DNA of 64,000 nucleotides from Solobacterium sp. GTDB lineage: Bacteria; Bacillota_I; Bacilli_A; Erysipelotrichales; Erysipelotrichaceae. Each line of letters opens with the position of its first letter. Position 1 is the stretch's first letter. The DNA lies in contig JABZMB010000003.1 of the NCBI GenBank assembly GCA_015256455.1, positions 1 to 64,000 of the forward strand, written 5' to 3'. The notes beneath the pieces are model-generated. The model saw only the letters and a list, made by a program, of their open reading frames with translations. It ran no database searches and had not been told where the DNA came from. Positions 1 through 7,925 of this stretch are shown piece after piece. A program made the position numbers and the translations under genes.

Positions 1-287
1 CCAGTATCACGAAAGATATGGCTCTATTTACAGATATCAACCAATTCTTATTGTTGCCTTTATTGGAAAAACTTGTATTTAATGAGTTTGTTACAAGAGT
101 CACATCGGATGATTTTGAAACATATTACTCTTTGACCTCTAAAGCAGAACCAATTACAAAACAACTCAATCAACTAACTGAAGATTTTGATGCAATCCGC
201 TTTGCGGGTATTGATTCTTCTACACAAAAATTACTACAAACCACAGAAGAGACAATCTACGAAAATATTCGCAAGAAATTACTATAA
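1..287 (+). CDS. MarR-family transcriptional regulator, C-terminal part (start lies outside the window)
   Basis: The frame is open to the first base of the window, so only the C-terminal part of the gene is present. The visible residues fit the end of a MarR winged-helix protein: a wing region with LLEKL, then TSDDFETYYSLTSKAEP, which matches the usual wing pattern (polar DxR-type turn, then LT.KG), followed by a long C-terminal dimerisation helix ending ENIRKKLL. MarR proteins are dimeric DNA-binding regulators of nearby transporter, stress or resistance genes; the target here is unknown. A hairpin terminator follows directly. Seen: the C-terminal half only. Inferred: the family, from the wing and helix pattern. 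The ATG at 18 is internal rather than the true start. Confidence 0.6.
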   Translation, partial: SITKDMALFTDINQFLLLPLLEKLVFNEFVTRVTSDDFETYYSLTSKAEPITKQLNQLTEDFDAIRFAGIDSSTQKLLQTTEETIYENIRKKLL

Positions 288-295
288 TCAAATAT

Positions 296-340
296 AAAAA
301 ATGGGTTCTAATCACATATGTGATATAGCGCCCATTTTTT
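296..340. terminator. Bidirectional terminator between convergent genes
   Basis: Ten-base arms AAAAAATGGG (296-305) and CCCATTTTTT (331-340) surround a smaller inner palindrome centred near 317. The A-run and T-run on the two sides let it serve both the plus-strand regulator and the minus-strand gene ending at 345. Confidence 0.75.
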
Positions 341-344
341 ATAT

Positions 345-923
345 TCAGTTCATTTCAATTGTACTAAAAGACTGTTTTACTTCTATTAGTTCTTTTAACT
401 TTTTCTCTAATACGCTCGGATCCATTCCGTTTTGAACTGCAATTTCATAATACTTATCAAATTCAGGATGATTGTTCTGTTTTACGACTGCTAGAATTTC
501 CGCAAAGAATCCCCAAACATTGTTGTAACTTCTGGTGGAACGATAATCTTCTCGTTTTGGCATCCATTGTAACTTGATAAAGTATTTATATAGGATTTTA
601 CTCCAAGTTTCTTCATCATCGTCATAACAGAAAAATTTCGCTTCCAGTAGTCCACCAAAACGTCTATCCCAAAATTTAACAGTATCAGGTAAATACCACG
701 TATTACGCGTATCTCTACATATTATTTCGATTGCGATTTTCTCAAGTATTACACTTGGATCACCACCTTCACAGCTATAACTTCCAGCTACCATACTTTG
801 TGCTGCCTCTTCTTTTAATTCTTCATAGGTTGTTTGGCTATCAAGTAGTGCAAATGCGATTTGTGCACGGTTACCAAATGCTTTCCCTGCACTCAATAAC
901 TTATATTTTTCAAGTACACCCAT
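345..923 (-). CDS. Hypothetical protein (192 aa)
   Basis: I do not recognise this protein. It is a soluble, charged 192-residue protein with no signal peptide or membrane segment. It has a Cys-containing stretch near residues 50-90 (SYSCEGGD and IIC), an acidic DDDEE patch near residue 102, and a helical Lys/Glu-rich C terminus. The start is supported by GGAGG four bases before ATG, and TATAAT at 956-961 gives a -10 box. It stands alone between two terminators, so its context does not suggest a role. Confidence 0.7.
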   Translation of the reverse strand: MGVLEKYKLLSAGKAFGNRAQIAFALLDSQTTYEELKEEAAQSMVAGSYSCEGGDPSVILEKIAIEIICRDTRNTWYLPDTVKFWDRRFGGLLEAKFFCYDDDEETWSKILYKYFIKLQWMPKREDYRSTRSYNNVWGFFAEILAVVKQNNHPEFDKYYEIAVQNGMDPSVLEKKLKELIEVKQSFSTIEMN

Positions 924-990
924 AGTTCCTCCAACGACGATTCTAACTAATATTTATTATAGATTATTTTTTGATACTCCAAAAAGAAAA

Positions 991-1013
991 CCAAGCCAGT
1001 TCTTCCAGCTTGG
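991..1013 (-). terminator. Terminator of the hprK / lgt-ppaX operon
   Basis: On the minus strand, CCAAGC and GCTTGG arms enclose an 11-base loop and are followed by a TTTTCTTTTT run. It lies just past the stop codon of the Lgt-PpaX fusion gene at 1021. Confidence 0.75.
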
Positions 1014-1020
1014 TATAATA

Positions 1021-2403
1021 CTATAACTTTTCGTATGTCCAACCGTGTGTTTCTTTTAAGATATCTTTCAATTCAGATAAATCTCCGATAATTGCATTTG
1101 GCTGTGCAGATTCTAATTCTCCAAGTTTTAACTTATCACGCTCATCTGCTGTTGGATCATTACGCTTTGGATAGAAACCAATCGCATAACATCCAGCTGC
1201 CTTAGCTGCTAAGATATCGGACTTACTATCACCGATATAGATGCAGTTGTCATGACCTTCCTTTAATCTCTTACATGCATATAGGATACCTGCAGGAGAT
1301 GGCTTTGCCTTATCATATTGGTCACGACCAACAACTACATCAAAATAAGATAACTTAAACTGTCTTAACCATGAATCACAAGATTCTGTTAAACGTGAAG
1401 AAACAATACCTAACTTATAACCATCTTCCCATAAGTCATGTAGAACTTCTTCTGTATGTGGGAATAGTGTTACGTCATTGGACCATGAGAATGATCCTTG
1501 GTATGTACGATATTCTTCAGCTAACTTGACATCATCCTGTTCAGGGAAGAATTCCTTGAAGGAAGTGCGTAGAGGCTGGATGAATACCTTTCTTTGTTTA
1601 TCAATCGTAAAGTTTTTGATATTGCTGTATTTTTTGAAGAAATATCCAAAGCACAACAATACCATACGACGGCTATCCATCAGTGTTCCATCTAAGTCAA
1701 ATAAGATAACTGGCTTATCTAATGGATGTGTATGGAGATAGATATAACCAATTAAGGCAACCACTACACAAAGACCTGCCATGATAACATCATGTGTACC
1801 GCGTTCATCCCACTTGAATACAATAGATAAGAATGAAATTAAGCCAAACCACATAAATGTAGTAGCTGCTGTTTCACCACGTCTTCTTCCTTCACGGTAA
1901 CGGTGGATTTCAAACCAGATAATCAAGAAACCGATAAAGTCTAGTGCGATTACAAACCATAATGTACGAGCAGCCATTGCTCGACCGATTCTTGTAATCG
2001 TAATCATCAACATCGCAAGTGGTGCTGTCATATCTAGTGCGCGGCGCCAACTCATGTAGTGTTCACGTGTATAAATCCATGTGCCTAACGCTACACCAAT
2101 TAATCCACCAGTCGCATCATAACCACCATCCGTAATCAAGAAGATATATGGTGTATATTTCATATATTCAGAAAGATTACCTAATACCCAGAATAAACGG
2201 CTAAAGATAAATCCACCCGCAACACAGTATAAGAATAGCTCCACTGCTACGATACGTTTATAACCATGTTTCTTATTTTCTTTTAATAAGAATATAAATA
2301 CTACAATTGAAGCGAATATTGCCGCAACAAGATATGTTGGGATACGGAAATTTCCTATCATCAATAAAGTTCTATCATCGGGGAAAAATGTCATTTTATT
2401 CAT
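1021..2403 (-). CDS. Fusion: degenerate Lgt-like membrane domain plus PpaX-type HAD phosphatase
   Basis: This 460-residue protein joins two proteins that are normally separate. Residues 1-225 are a multi-span membrane domain resembling prolipoprotein diacylglyceryl transferase: HG at 46-47, a GGYDATGGLIG segment at 93-103 and a RIGR segment at 138-141. The family normally reads RIGN at the last site, so the expected Asn is Arg here. Residues 231-450 are a HAD phosphatase with all four motifs: DLDGT at 236-240, the SS of VSSR, KPSP, and GDSKSD. In Bacillus, hprK, lgt and ppaX are consecutive genes, and ppaX encodes pyrophosphatase PpaX, which removes PPi made by HprK. The start ATG overlaps the hprK stop by 8 bases and has AGGAAAGG upstream. 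The phosphatase half looks active; lipoprotein-modifying activity is doubtful. Confidence 0.8.
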   Translation of the reverse strand: MNKMTFFPDDRTLLMIGNFRIPTYLVAAIFASIVVFIFLLKENKKHGYKRIVAVELFLYCVAGGFIFSRLFWVLGNLSEYMKYTPYIFLITDGGYDATGGLIGVALGTWIYTREHYMSWRRALDMTAPLAMLMITITRIGRAMAARTLWFVIALDFIGFLIIWFEIHRYREGRRRGETAATTFMWFGLISFLSIVFKWDERGTHDVIMAGLCVVVALIGYIYLHTHPLDKPVILFDLDGTLMDSRRMVLLCFGYFFKKYSNIKNFTIDKQRKVFIQPLRTSFKEFFPEQDDVKLAEEYRTYQGSFSWSNDVTLFPHTEEVLHDLWEDGYKLGIVSSRLTESCDSWLRQFKLSYFDVVVGRDQYDKAKPSPAGILYACKRLKEGHDNCIYIGDSKSDILAAKAAGCYAIGFYPKRNDPTADERDKLKLGELESAQPNAIIGDLSELKDILKETHGWTYEKL

Positions 2404-3340
2404 CCTTTCCTACAAAACGAGAAAATCGTTCGTTGATTTCGGCAGCTCCACTATAGCCAGCTTCCTGTAATCTAAAGTTTCTAACTGCTGATTCAACTAA
2501 TATAAAGGTATTACGTCCTGCACTCACTGGAATCACAATAGTTGGAACAAGCACACCTAAAATCTTAGTATAGCGTTGTGTTTCATCTCCGATACGGTTA
2601 TATTCCGCATCTCTTTCAAATGGTACCATACGAATAACAAGTTTTACTTCAGCACGATCTGCGACCGCAGAAGCACCAAACATCTTTTCAACATTGATTA
2701 CACCGATACCACGGATTTCTAGTAAACCCTTTGTAATTGCTGGTGCGTGTCCATAAATACTATTTTGGATATGTTGTACATCAACACGGTCATCTGAAAT
2801 TAGCACCTGACCATCACGAATAAGGTCTAAAGCAGTTTCAGATTTACCCATTCCGCTCTCACCAAGAATCATGACACCTAAACCATATACTGACATTAAA
2901 ACACCAGACATCGTGTCGATTGGTGCTAACTTTTCATCCAAGAATGTAATCAAATCCGCAGTTAAACGATACGTTTCTAAATTTGTACGTAATACTGGGA
3001 AGTTATTATTCATTGCGACTTCTCTTAATATATGTGGAATCTCATTTCCGCTCGTGATAATAATGCAAGGTGTTAGTCCATCCATTAAGAACTTAAATCT
3101 AGCTCTTTGGTCGTCTTCATTCATTGTTTGAATAAATTCAGACTCTTTATTACCGATGATAACGATACGACGAGGTTCCGTACTCTTAAATACACCAGCA
3201 AGTTCAAAACCAGGACGATTTAAGTCCTGAATCACTGTCCATCTATCTAAAGAAGAATCATCTCCTGTTAGTTGTTCTAACTGAAAGAAAGATACAATAT
3301 CACGAATCCCTACTTTTTTTTCATAAGTTTTTTCTGACAT
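2396..3340 (-). CDS. hprK: HPr kinase/phosphorylase
   Basis: HprK phosphorylates and dephosphorylates Ser46 of HPr, the switch for carbon catabolite control in Firmicutes. Numbered from the start chosen here, there is an N-terminal regulatory domain, a Walker A loop GESGMGKS at 160-167, the SDDRVD acidic pair at 183-184, and the family signature LLEIRGIG near 208-215. The base-to-Walker spacing is normal, but the residue 15 positions before the Walker Gly, normally the active-site His of the HGVL motif, is Ser (S145). The longer frame begins at TTG 3355; ATG at 3340 is preferred because GGAGG lies 6-7 bases upstream. The length of 314 aa is normal. It is followed by the Lgt-PpaX fusion with an 8-base overlap. 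Confidence 0.93.
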   Translation of the reverse strand: MSEKTYEKKVGIRDIVSFFQLEQLTGDDSSLDRWTVIQDLNRPGFELAGVFKSTEPRRIVIIGNKESEFIQTMNEDDQRARFKFLMDGLTPCIIITSGNEIPHILREVAMNNNFPVLRTNLETYRLTADLITFLDEKLAPIDTMSGVLMSVYGLGVMILGESGMGKSETALDLIRDGQVLISDDRVDVQHIQNSIYGHAPAITKGLLEIRGIGVINVEKMFGASAVADRAEVKLVIRMVPFERDAEYNRIGDETQRYTKILGVLVPTIVIPVSAGRNTFILVESAVRNFRLQEAGYSGAAEINERFSRFVGKDE

Positions 3341-3363
3341 ATCGTCCTCCATCAATACTATTT

Positions 3364-3392
3364 ATTATAACATGACTTATAAATCATGTAGA
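3364..3392 (-). promoter_or_regulatory. Candidate hprK promoter with internal palindrome
   Basis: Minus-strand -10 TATAAT (3364-3369) lies 17 bases from TCTACA (3387-3392), which matches the -35 consensus at four of six positions. Between them lies an inverted repeat with arms ACATGA and TCATGT (3369-3388), a possible operator. Confidence 0.45.
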
Positions 3393-3584
3393 TATGTTCG
3401 TTCTATACAAAAATATACAACCAAAATCATCAAATTCTTTTTTAAATATATTTAAAGTTATGAAAAATATAAATACAAACAATAAAAAATAAATACTTTT
3501 ACATTCTATTCACTACGTATATATTCATTCATTTAAATATAAAATATATGTAATCTTTACTTTTTGTATAAAATAATCACTAAT
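3393..3584. other. AT-rich intergenic stretch, no gene seen
   Basis: This lies between the divergent hprK and surface-protein genes (gene-free from 3341 to 3646). It is very AT-rich, with no open frame carrying a ribosome site and no structured RNA that I can recognise beyond the two promoters listed. Confidence 0.5.
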
Positions 3585-3613
3585 TTGTTATTATCAATTC
3601 ACCCGTATATAAT
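3585..3613 (+). promoter_or_regulatory. Promoter of the secreted surface protein gene
   Basis: TTGTTA (3585-3590), a 17-base spacer and a perfect TATAAT (3608-3613). Transcription should begin near 3620, leaving a leader of about 27 bases. Confidence 0.75.
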
Positions 3614-3646
3614 AGGTAGGACAGAAAGGATACTAAATTTTATCAA

Positions 3647-5278
3647 ATGATTATACAAAGACCTTTGCAAAAATCAATATTCTTTGGACTACTGTGTACT
3701 TTAGTTGCTGGCACATCTTTTAGTCGTCCACTTTCTGTACAAGCAGAGACAATAACAGCCTATACAACAGACTCTCCTGTCGGTTTACCAGAAGATAGTT
3801 TCAGTGACTATTGGAAGATGACTACAAAGACATATACATATACACCTAGTTCTAGTGACTATATAACTTTGCATGGAGATACCTCATCTCTATCAAATCT
3901 AAATCAAATGAAACCTTATGAGTCTGTTGTAGAAAATCCTACAACTGCATCATTCCAAAAAGTATCCGAGCTCACAGTACCTGATTTTGATGCATTTGAT
4001 CATTCTTTATTCTCTGAAGAGACATTGAAATATACTACAGATGAAGATGCTGTACAAAATTATATCAATACACATCCTGAATTAGCTGGTGTTACTGATC
4101 ACCGCATCCTTCTGCCAGTATTTGATTTTGATCGAGACAATAATTTGGCTAAATTCCAAAACAGCTTTGATACAGACCTTGCTAACGGCTTACTTCCAGC
4201 TGGTGCAGTTGGTCGTGACAATATAGCAGTGCTCGATCCAACACAACCAATTGGTCAATATACTTTGGATAAGACATTAACATATGATACTGGACACGGC
4301 TTCTATTATATATATCGATTAAATGTAGGTATCGCTGATGTTGACCGAGAGATTACTACATTTGTCGATAGTAGTGGAAACGAAACTGAAAGACAAGGTC
4401 TCTACACTGCACCTGCAGTGCTAGGAAATGATATCTTAGACCACAAGAAAGTAGTTCACTATCTAATTCCAGAGGGAAAAGAAGGTAATGGAAATCTTGT
4501 TCGTCCTGCGGTACATGTTACACGTACATACTATTACTATAAACTAGCACATACAGCGTATAAGAGTTATGATGGCACAACATTACAACCAATCGAAGAA
4601 GGCCTACAACCTGCACCAGCCACAATTTCATCCTATACATATGACCATACTGACGAAGCTGTTGTATCCCCTACATTAGATGTTGATGCGGTAACAGAAC
4701 GTTTATTAAACCAGATTAAGGCTCAGGATTTAACACAGGTATTTGCTAATGCTACACAGGTTGGTGATATTGTTATCACGAAAACAATAAATGATACTTA
4801 CAGTATCTCTATATTAAAAGAAGATGGTCTTTCTGAAGATATCTCTTACTATGCAGATGGGTCACCTCGTGTTACAGATAGTGATGGAAATCCTATCTAC
4901 TATGACAATACTTTCCAAGACATCTTGTATACAACAGCTACTGATGATAGCTTGGCAGTCGGTGAATATCGCATAACATATTCTCTATCTCCACTCATTT
5001 ATGATTTAAATCGCATGGATTCTGTACAACATCTCTTTGTAAATCTTGTTGTAGGTACTCGCGATGATAATCGTATAGAGAATGCGGTAGATCGAACTCA
5101 TATATATACAAGAGTTCCTGATCCAACAACACCTCCTGTCCAAAATACACCAGGGCGTACTCCAAATACAGCTGATAACAGCCATACATCACGTGATGCA
5201 CTCATACTAGGAATATCACTAATCCTAGCAGCTTGTATTTTCTTAACTCGAAATCATATAGATCATACTTTTAATTAG
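3647..5278 (+). CDS. Secreted protein with C-terminal sorting-like signal
   Basis: This 543-residue exported protein has an N-terminal signal peptide: basic start, hydrophobic core at 11-24, and a likely cleavage after VQA at residue 33. The large Thr/Tyr/Asp-rich body matches no family I recognise. The C terminus has PNTAD at 506-510, a hydrophobic span around 518-533 and a short basic tail. That layout is the one used by sortase-anchored proteins, but with a variant motif instead of LPXTG. No sortase gene is in the window. The nearest Shine-Dalgarno-like run, GAAAGG, is about 17 bases from the ATG, unusually far, so initiation may be weak or the start may differ. A strong promoter and a terminator make it a single-gene unit. 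Confidence 0.7.
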   Translation: MIIQRPLQKSIFFGLLCTLVAGTSFSRPLSVQAETITAYTTDSPVGLPEDSFSDYWKMTTKTYTYTPSSSDYITLHGDTSSLSNLNQMKPYESVVENPTTASFQKVSELTVPDFDAFDHSLFSEETLKYTTDEDAVQNYINTHPELAGVTDHRILLPVFDFDRDNNLAKFQNSFDTDLANGLLPAGAVGRDNIAVLDPTQPIGQYTLDKTLTYDTGHGFYYIYRLNVGIADVDREITTFVDSSGNETERQGLYTAPAVLGNDILDHKKVVHYLIPEGKEGNGNLVRPAVHVTRTYYYYKLAHTAYKSYDGTTLQPIEEGLQPAPATISSYTYDHTDEAVVSPTLDVDAVTERLLNQIKAQDLTQVFANATQVGDIVITKTINDTYSISILKEDGLSEDISYYADGSPRVTDSDGNPIYYDNTFQDILYTTATDDSLAVGEYRITYSLSPLIYDLNRMDSVQHLFVNLVVGTRDDNRIENAVDRTHIYTRVPDPTTPPVQNTPGRTPNTADNSHTSRDALILGISLILAACIFLTRNHIDHTFN

Positions 5279-5296
5279 CATCTATGCATACTATGG

Positions 5297-5338
5297 ATAC
5301 CCAAGTACTCCTAATCGTAACTTGGGTATTTTTCTTTC
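5297..5338 (+). terminator. Terminator after the surface protein gene
   Basis: Arms ATACCCAAGT (5297-5306) and ACTTGGGTAT (5320-5329) are followed by a T-rich run to 5337. Confidence 0.85.
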
Positions 5339-5437
5339 CATTAAATTTTATAAAAGTACTCGAAAAAATGGAGAATAAAACATACAATTAAAGATGGCTA
5401 ACTACTTAATATATTTTTAGAAGAGGTGAATCATCCC

Positions 5438-6364
5438 GTGCAACGCGTCCATCAACATTTCAAACATTTTATACTTTTTACACTTATATTATCTATTCTA
5501 TTTATGCTGATACAGGTCCCTTTCTATAAAGGACAGGAATATGGATATCAATATAAAAACGTCATGACAAAGTTGAAGTTACTTTCTATGGAGAAGGATA
5601 ACTCTATCGATGTCATGTTTTTAGGCGATAGTGAAGGAAAGGCCGCTTTTGATTCACTCAGTCTTTTCCATGAACATGGTATTAGTTCCTATAATCTATG
5701 TACAAATTTCCAATGGGCTATCGATACAGTAGCCCTTGCAAACCACATGTATGCATCACAAAAACCAAAACTTGTCGTGATGGAAGCTAGCTTCATTCTT
5801 ACAACTCTTCGAAAAAGACGTATTCTCTTAGCGAAGTATCTTCCAATTTTTAATTATCATGAACTCTATAAACAATATCTAATACATCCTGATAAACCAG
5901 ATGTGTTTAAAGGATTCAGCCCAACGGATAAAGCCGTACCGTTTACTGGCTCTTTAGAATACATGATAGAAGATACATCCTATTATCCAATTGATGCATG
6001 GACATTAGACTACTTACAGCAGGTTAAGGAAACCTTGGAAAAACAAGGCACAAAACTTCTGCTAGTCAGTGCGCCAAATCCACTCTATTGGAATACCGCT
6101 AAACACAATGCCATTCAAGCATGGTGCGATCAGAACCAAGTCACTTATGTAGACTATAATCTAAAACTAGATACGTTAAATTTGAACTGGCAAGAAGACT
6201 ACCGTGATGGTGGTGATCACCTAAACTCTAAGGGTGCTAAAAAGTTCATAAAAGTGTTAGGACAATACTTACAGGAGAATTACAATCTCAGCGACCATCG
6301 TAACGATAGCCAATACGCAGATTGGGAAGAAGATTATCAAACACTCTACGGAGGTACAAAATGA
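5438..6364 (+). CDS. SGNH/GDSL-type O-acyltransferase partner (DltD/AlgJ-like)
   Basis: One N-terminal membrane anchor (residues 10-27) is followed by an extracellular SGNH-fold domain. The nucleophile block FLGDSEGK puts the Ser at residue 65. The C-terminal catalytic pair is D260 and H261, in DHLNSKGA. Such proteins work with an MBOAT channel to move acyl (usually acetyl) groups onto cell-surface polymers, and the next gene is exactly such an MBOAT, overlapping by four bases (ATGA). The longest frame starts with GTG at 5426, but GTG at 5438 is preferred because GAGGTG lies nine bases upstream; this gives 308 aa. There is no dltA or dltC nearby, so O-acetylation of a wall or capsule polymer is more likely than D-alanylation. 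The acceptor is unknown. Confidence 0.75.
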   Translation: MQRVHQHFKHFILFTLILSILFMLIQVPFYKGQEYGYQYKNVMTKLKLLSMEKDNSIDVMFLGDSEGKAAFDSLSLFHEHGISSYNLCTNFQWAIDTVALANHMYASQKPKLVVMEASFILTTLRKRRILLAKYLPIFNYHELYKQYLIHPDKPDVFKGFSPTDKAVPFTGSLEYMIEDTSYYPIDAWTLDYLQQVKETLEKQGTKLLLVSAPNPLYWNTAKHNAIQAWCDQNQVTYVDYNLKLDTLNLNWQEDYRDGGDHLNSKGAKKFIKVLGQYLQENYNLSDHRNDSQYADWEEDYQTLYGGTK

Positions 6365-7875
6365 ATAAACTAATGTACTCCGCACCACTCTATTTTATAG
6401 CCTTCTTACCAACAGTCATGATACTGTATCAACTTTGTCCACAAAAGTTTAGAAAGTATGTACTGTTACTGGCTAACTATGCATTCTTCTATACGTGGTC
6501 AAAGTTCTTCCTTGTGTATCAAGTAATCACCATGGTCATAACATATGTATCTTCGAAGATCATTTACCATATAAAAACCAAGAAAACCAAGAAGTTCATT
6601 CTCCTTTTAGCAATTGTAATAAACCTTGGAGTATTGGTGATACTGAAATATACAAACTTCTTAGGTGAAAATATCTTCGCTATCTTCCATCAACCATTTA
6701 CACCTATACGCTTAATCGCACCGATTGGAATTAGCTATTATACCTTACAGATGATTTCCTATTTGATGGACACATCAAGTGGAAAGATTCATTCTAATCA
6801 TAGTATTTTGGATTTTGCGGTATATGCAAGTTTCTTCCCTACTTTGATTCAGGGACCAATTACACGTTTCAATGAAATCAAAGATAGCATTCTCGCATGT
6901 AATCCAATTACATATCAAAATCTGAAGTTTGGTAGTCAACGAATTCTATTTGGTTTAATGAAGAAGATGATTATCGCAGATCGACTCGATCCTGCGGTTA
7001 GTAAAATCTTTACATCTTACACACAAGATGGACTATTTAGTTTAATCGGTGCTGTGTTATGTACAATCCAGTTGTATATGGATTTTTCAGGTATCGTGGA
7101 TATCTGCTTAGGTAGTGCAGAAATCTTTGGTATCAAATTACCAGAAAACTTTAGACAGCCATTCTTTGCCGAGAACGCTTCTGACTTCTGGCGTCGTTGG
7201 CATATCACACTAGGTACCTTCCTACGTGACTATGTCTTCTATCCAATATCACTCGCCAAACCAACCCGCCGTCTATCAAAATTCTTTACAAAACATTTTG
7301 GTAAAGCTGCCGGTAAGTTTATTGGTCCATTCATTGCGCTATTTGCGGTATGGTTTTTAAACGGTTTATGGCACAGTCCTTACTGGTCTTACATCTTCTA
7401 TGGTCTATATTATTTCTGCTTCATGGTTCTAGAAATTCTGTTGAAGAAACCAGTCGAAGCTTTCTTCAAAAAATATCAGATAGATGACAGTCATATTGGT
7501 CTACGAATCTTTAGATTTGTAAAACTATTCATCATCGTTATCATTGGTGAACTATTCTTTAGAGCTAAAACTTTATCAGTCGGATGGACGATGTTTAGTA
7601 GTATCTTTACAAACTTCCATCCGTCCACATTCAAAGAGACATTACCATTCTTACGTTTAGATATGATTGACTGGACGATTGTGATTGTAGGTGTTGTTAT
7701 TATTTCCTTAGTAGATTTCTATAAAGAGTTCAATGGTTCCATTCGTAACGCAATCGAACAAAAACCAACATGGATACGTTGGTCGATTATTTATACTTGT
7801 ATATTCGCGCTCCTCATATTTGGTGCCTATGGTCCTGGATATGATATTGTTGCGATGATATACGCAGAGTTCTAA
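6361..7875 (+). CDS. MBOAT-family membrane O-acyltransferase (AlgI/DltB-like)
   Basis: This polytopic membrane protein of 504 aa carries the AlgI/DltB signature. It has LPENFRQP followed by FWRRWHITLG (His near 280) and NGLWHSP, with the proposed catalytic His at 338. The family transfers acyl groups across the membrane to extracellular acceptors, usually through an SGNH partner, here encoded immediately upstream with translational coupling. The start at 6361 has GGAGGT eight bases upstream; the longer frame from 6322 runs inside the preceding gene. A bidirectional terminator follows. Seen: motifs and coupling. Inferred: O-acetylation of a surface polymer. Confidence 0.88.
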   Translation: MNKLMYSAPLYFIAFLPTVMILYQLCPQKFRKYVLLLANYAFFYTWSKFFLVYQVITMVITYVSSKIIYHIKTKKTKKFILLLAIVINLGVLVILKYTNFLGENIFAIFHQPFTPIRLIAPIGISYYTLQMISYLMDTSSGKIHSNHSILDFAVYASFFPTLIQGPITRFNEIKDSILACNPITYQNLKFGSQRILFGLMKKMIIADRLDPAVSKIFTSYTQDGLFSLIGAVLCTIQLYMDFSGIVDICLGSAEIFGIKLPENFRQPFFAENASDFWRRWHITLGTFLRDYVFYPISLAKPTRRLSKFFTKHFGKAAGKFIGPFIALFAVWFLNGLWHSPYWSYIFYGLYYFCFMVLEILLKKPVEAFFKKYQIDDSHIGLRIFRFVKLFIIVIIGELFFRAKTLSVGWTMFSSIFTNFHPSTFKETLPFLRLDMIDWTIVIVGVVIISLVDFYKEFNGSIRNAIEQKPTWIRWSIIYTCIFALLIFGAYGPGYDIVAMIYAEF

Positions 7876-7891
7876 TTGTGTAAATACCTTA

Positions 7892-7924
7892 TATAAAGGA
7901 TGGCAATTTCAGCCATCCTTTATA
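7892..7924. terminator. Bidirectional terminator, MBOAT / ABC exporter
   Basis: A 13-base perfect stem (7892-7904 with 7912-7924) and a seven-base loop lie between two convergent genes. Confidence 0.85.
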
Positions 7925-7925
7925 A

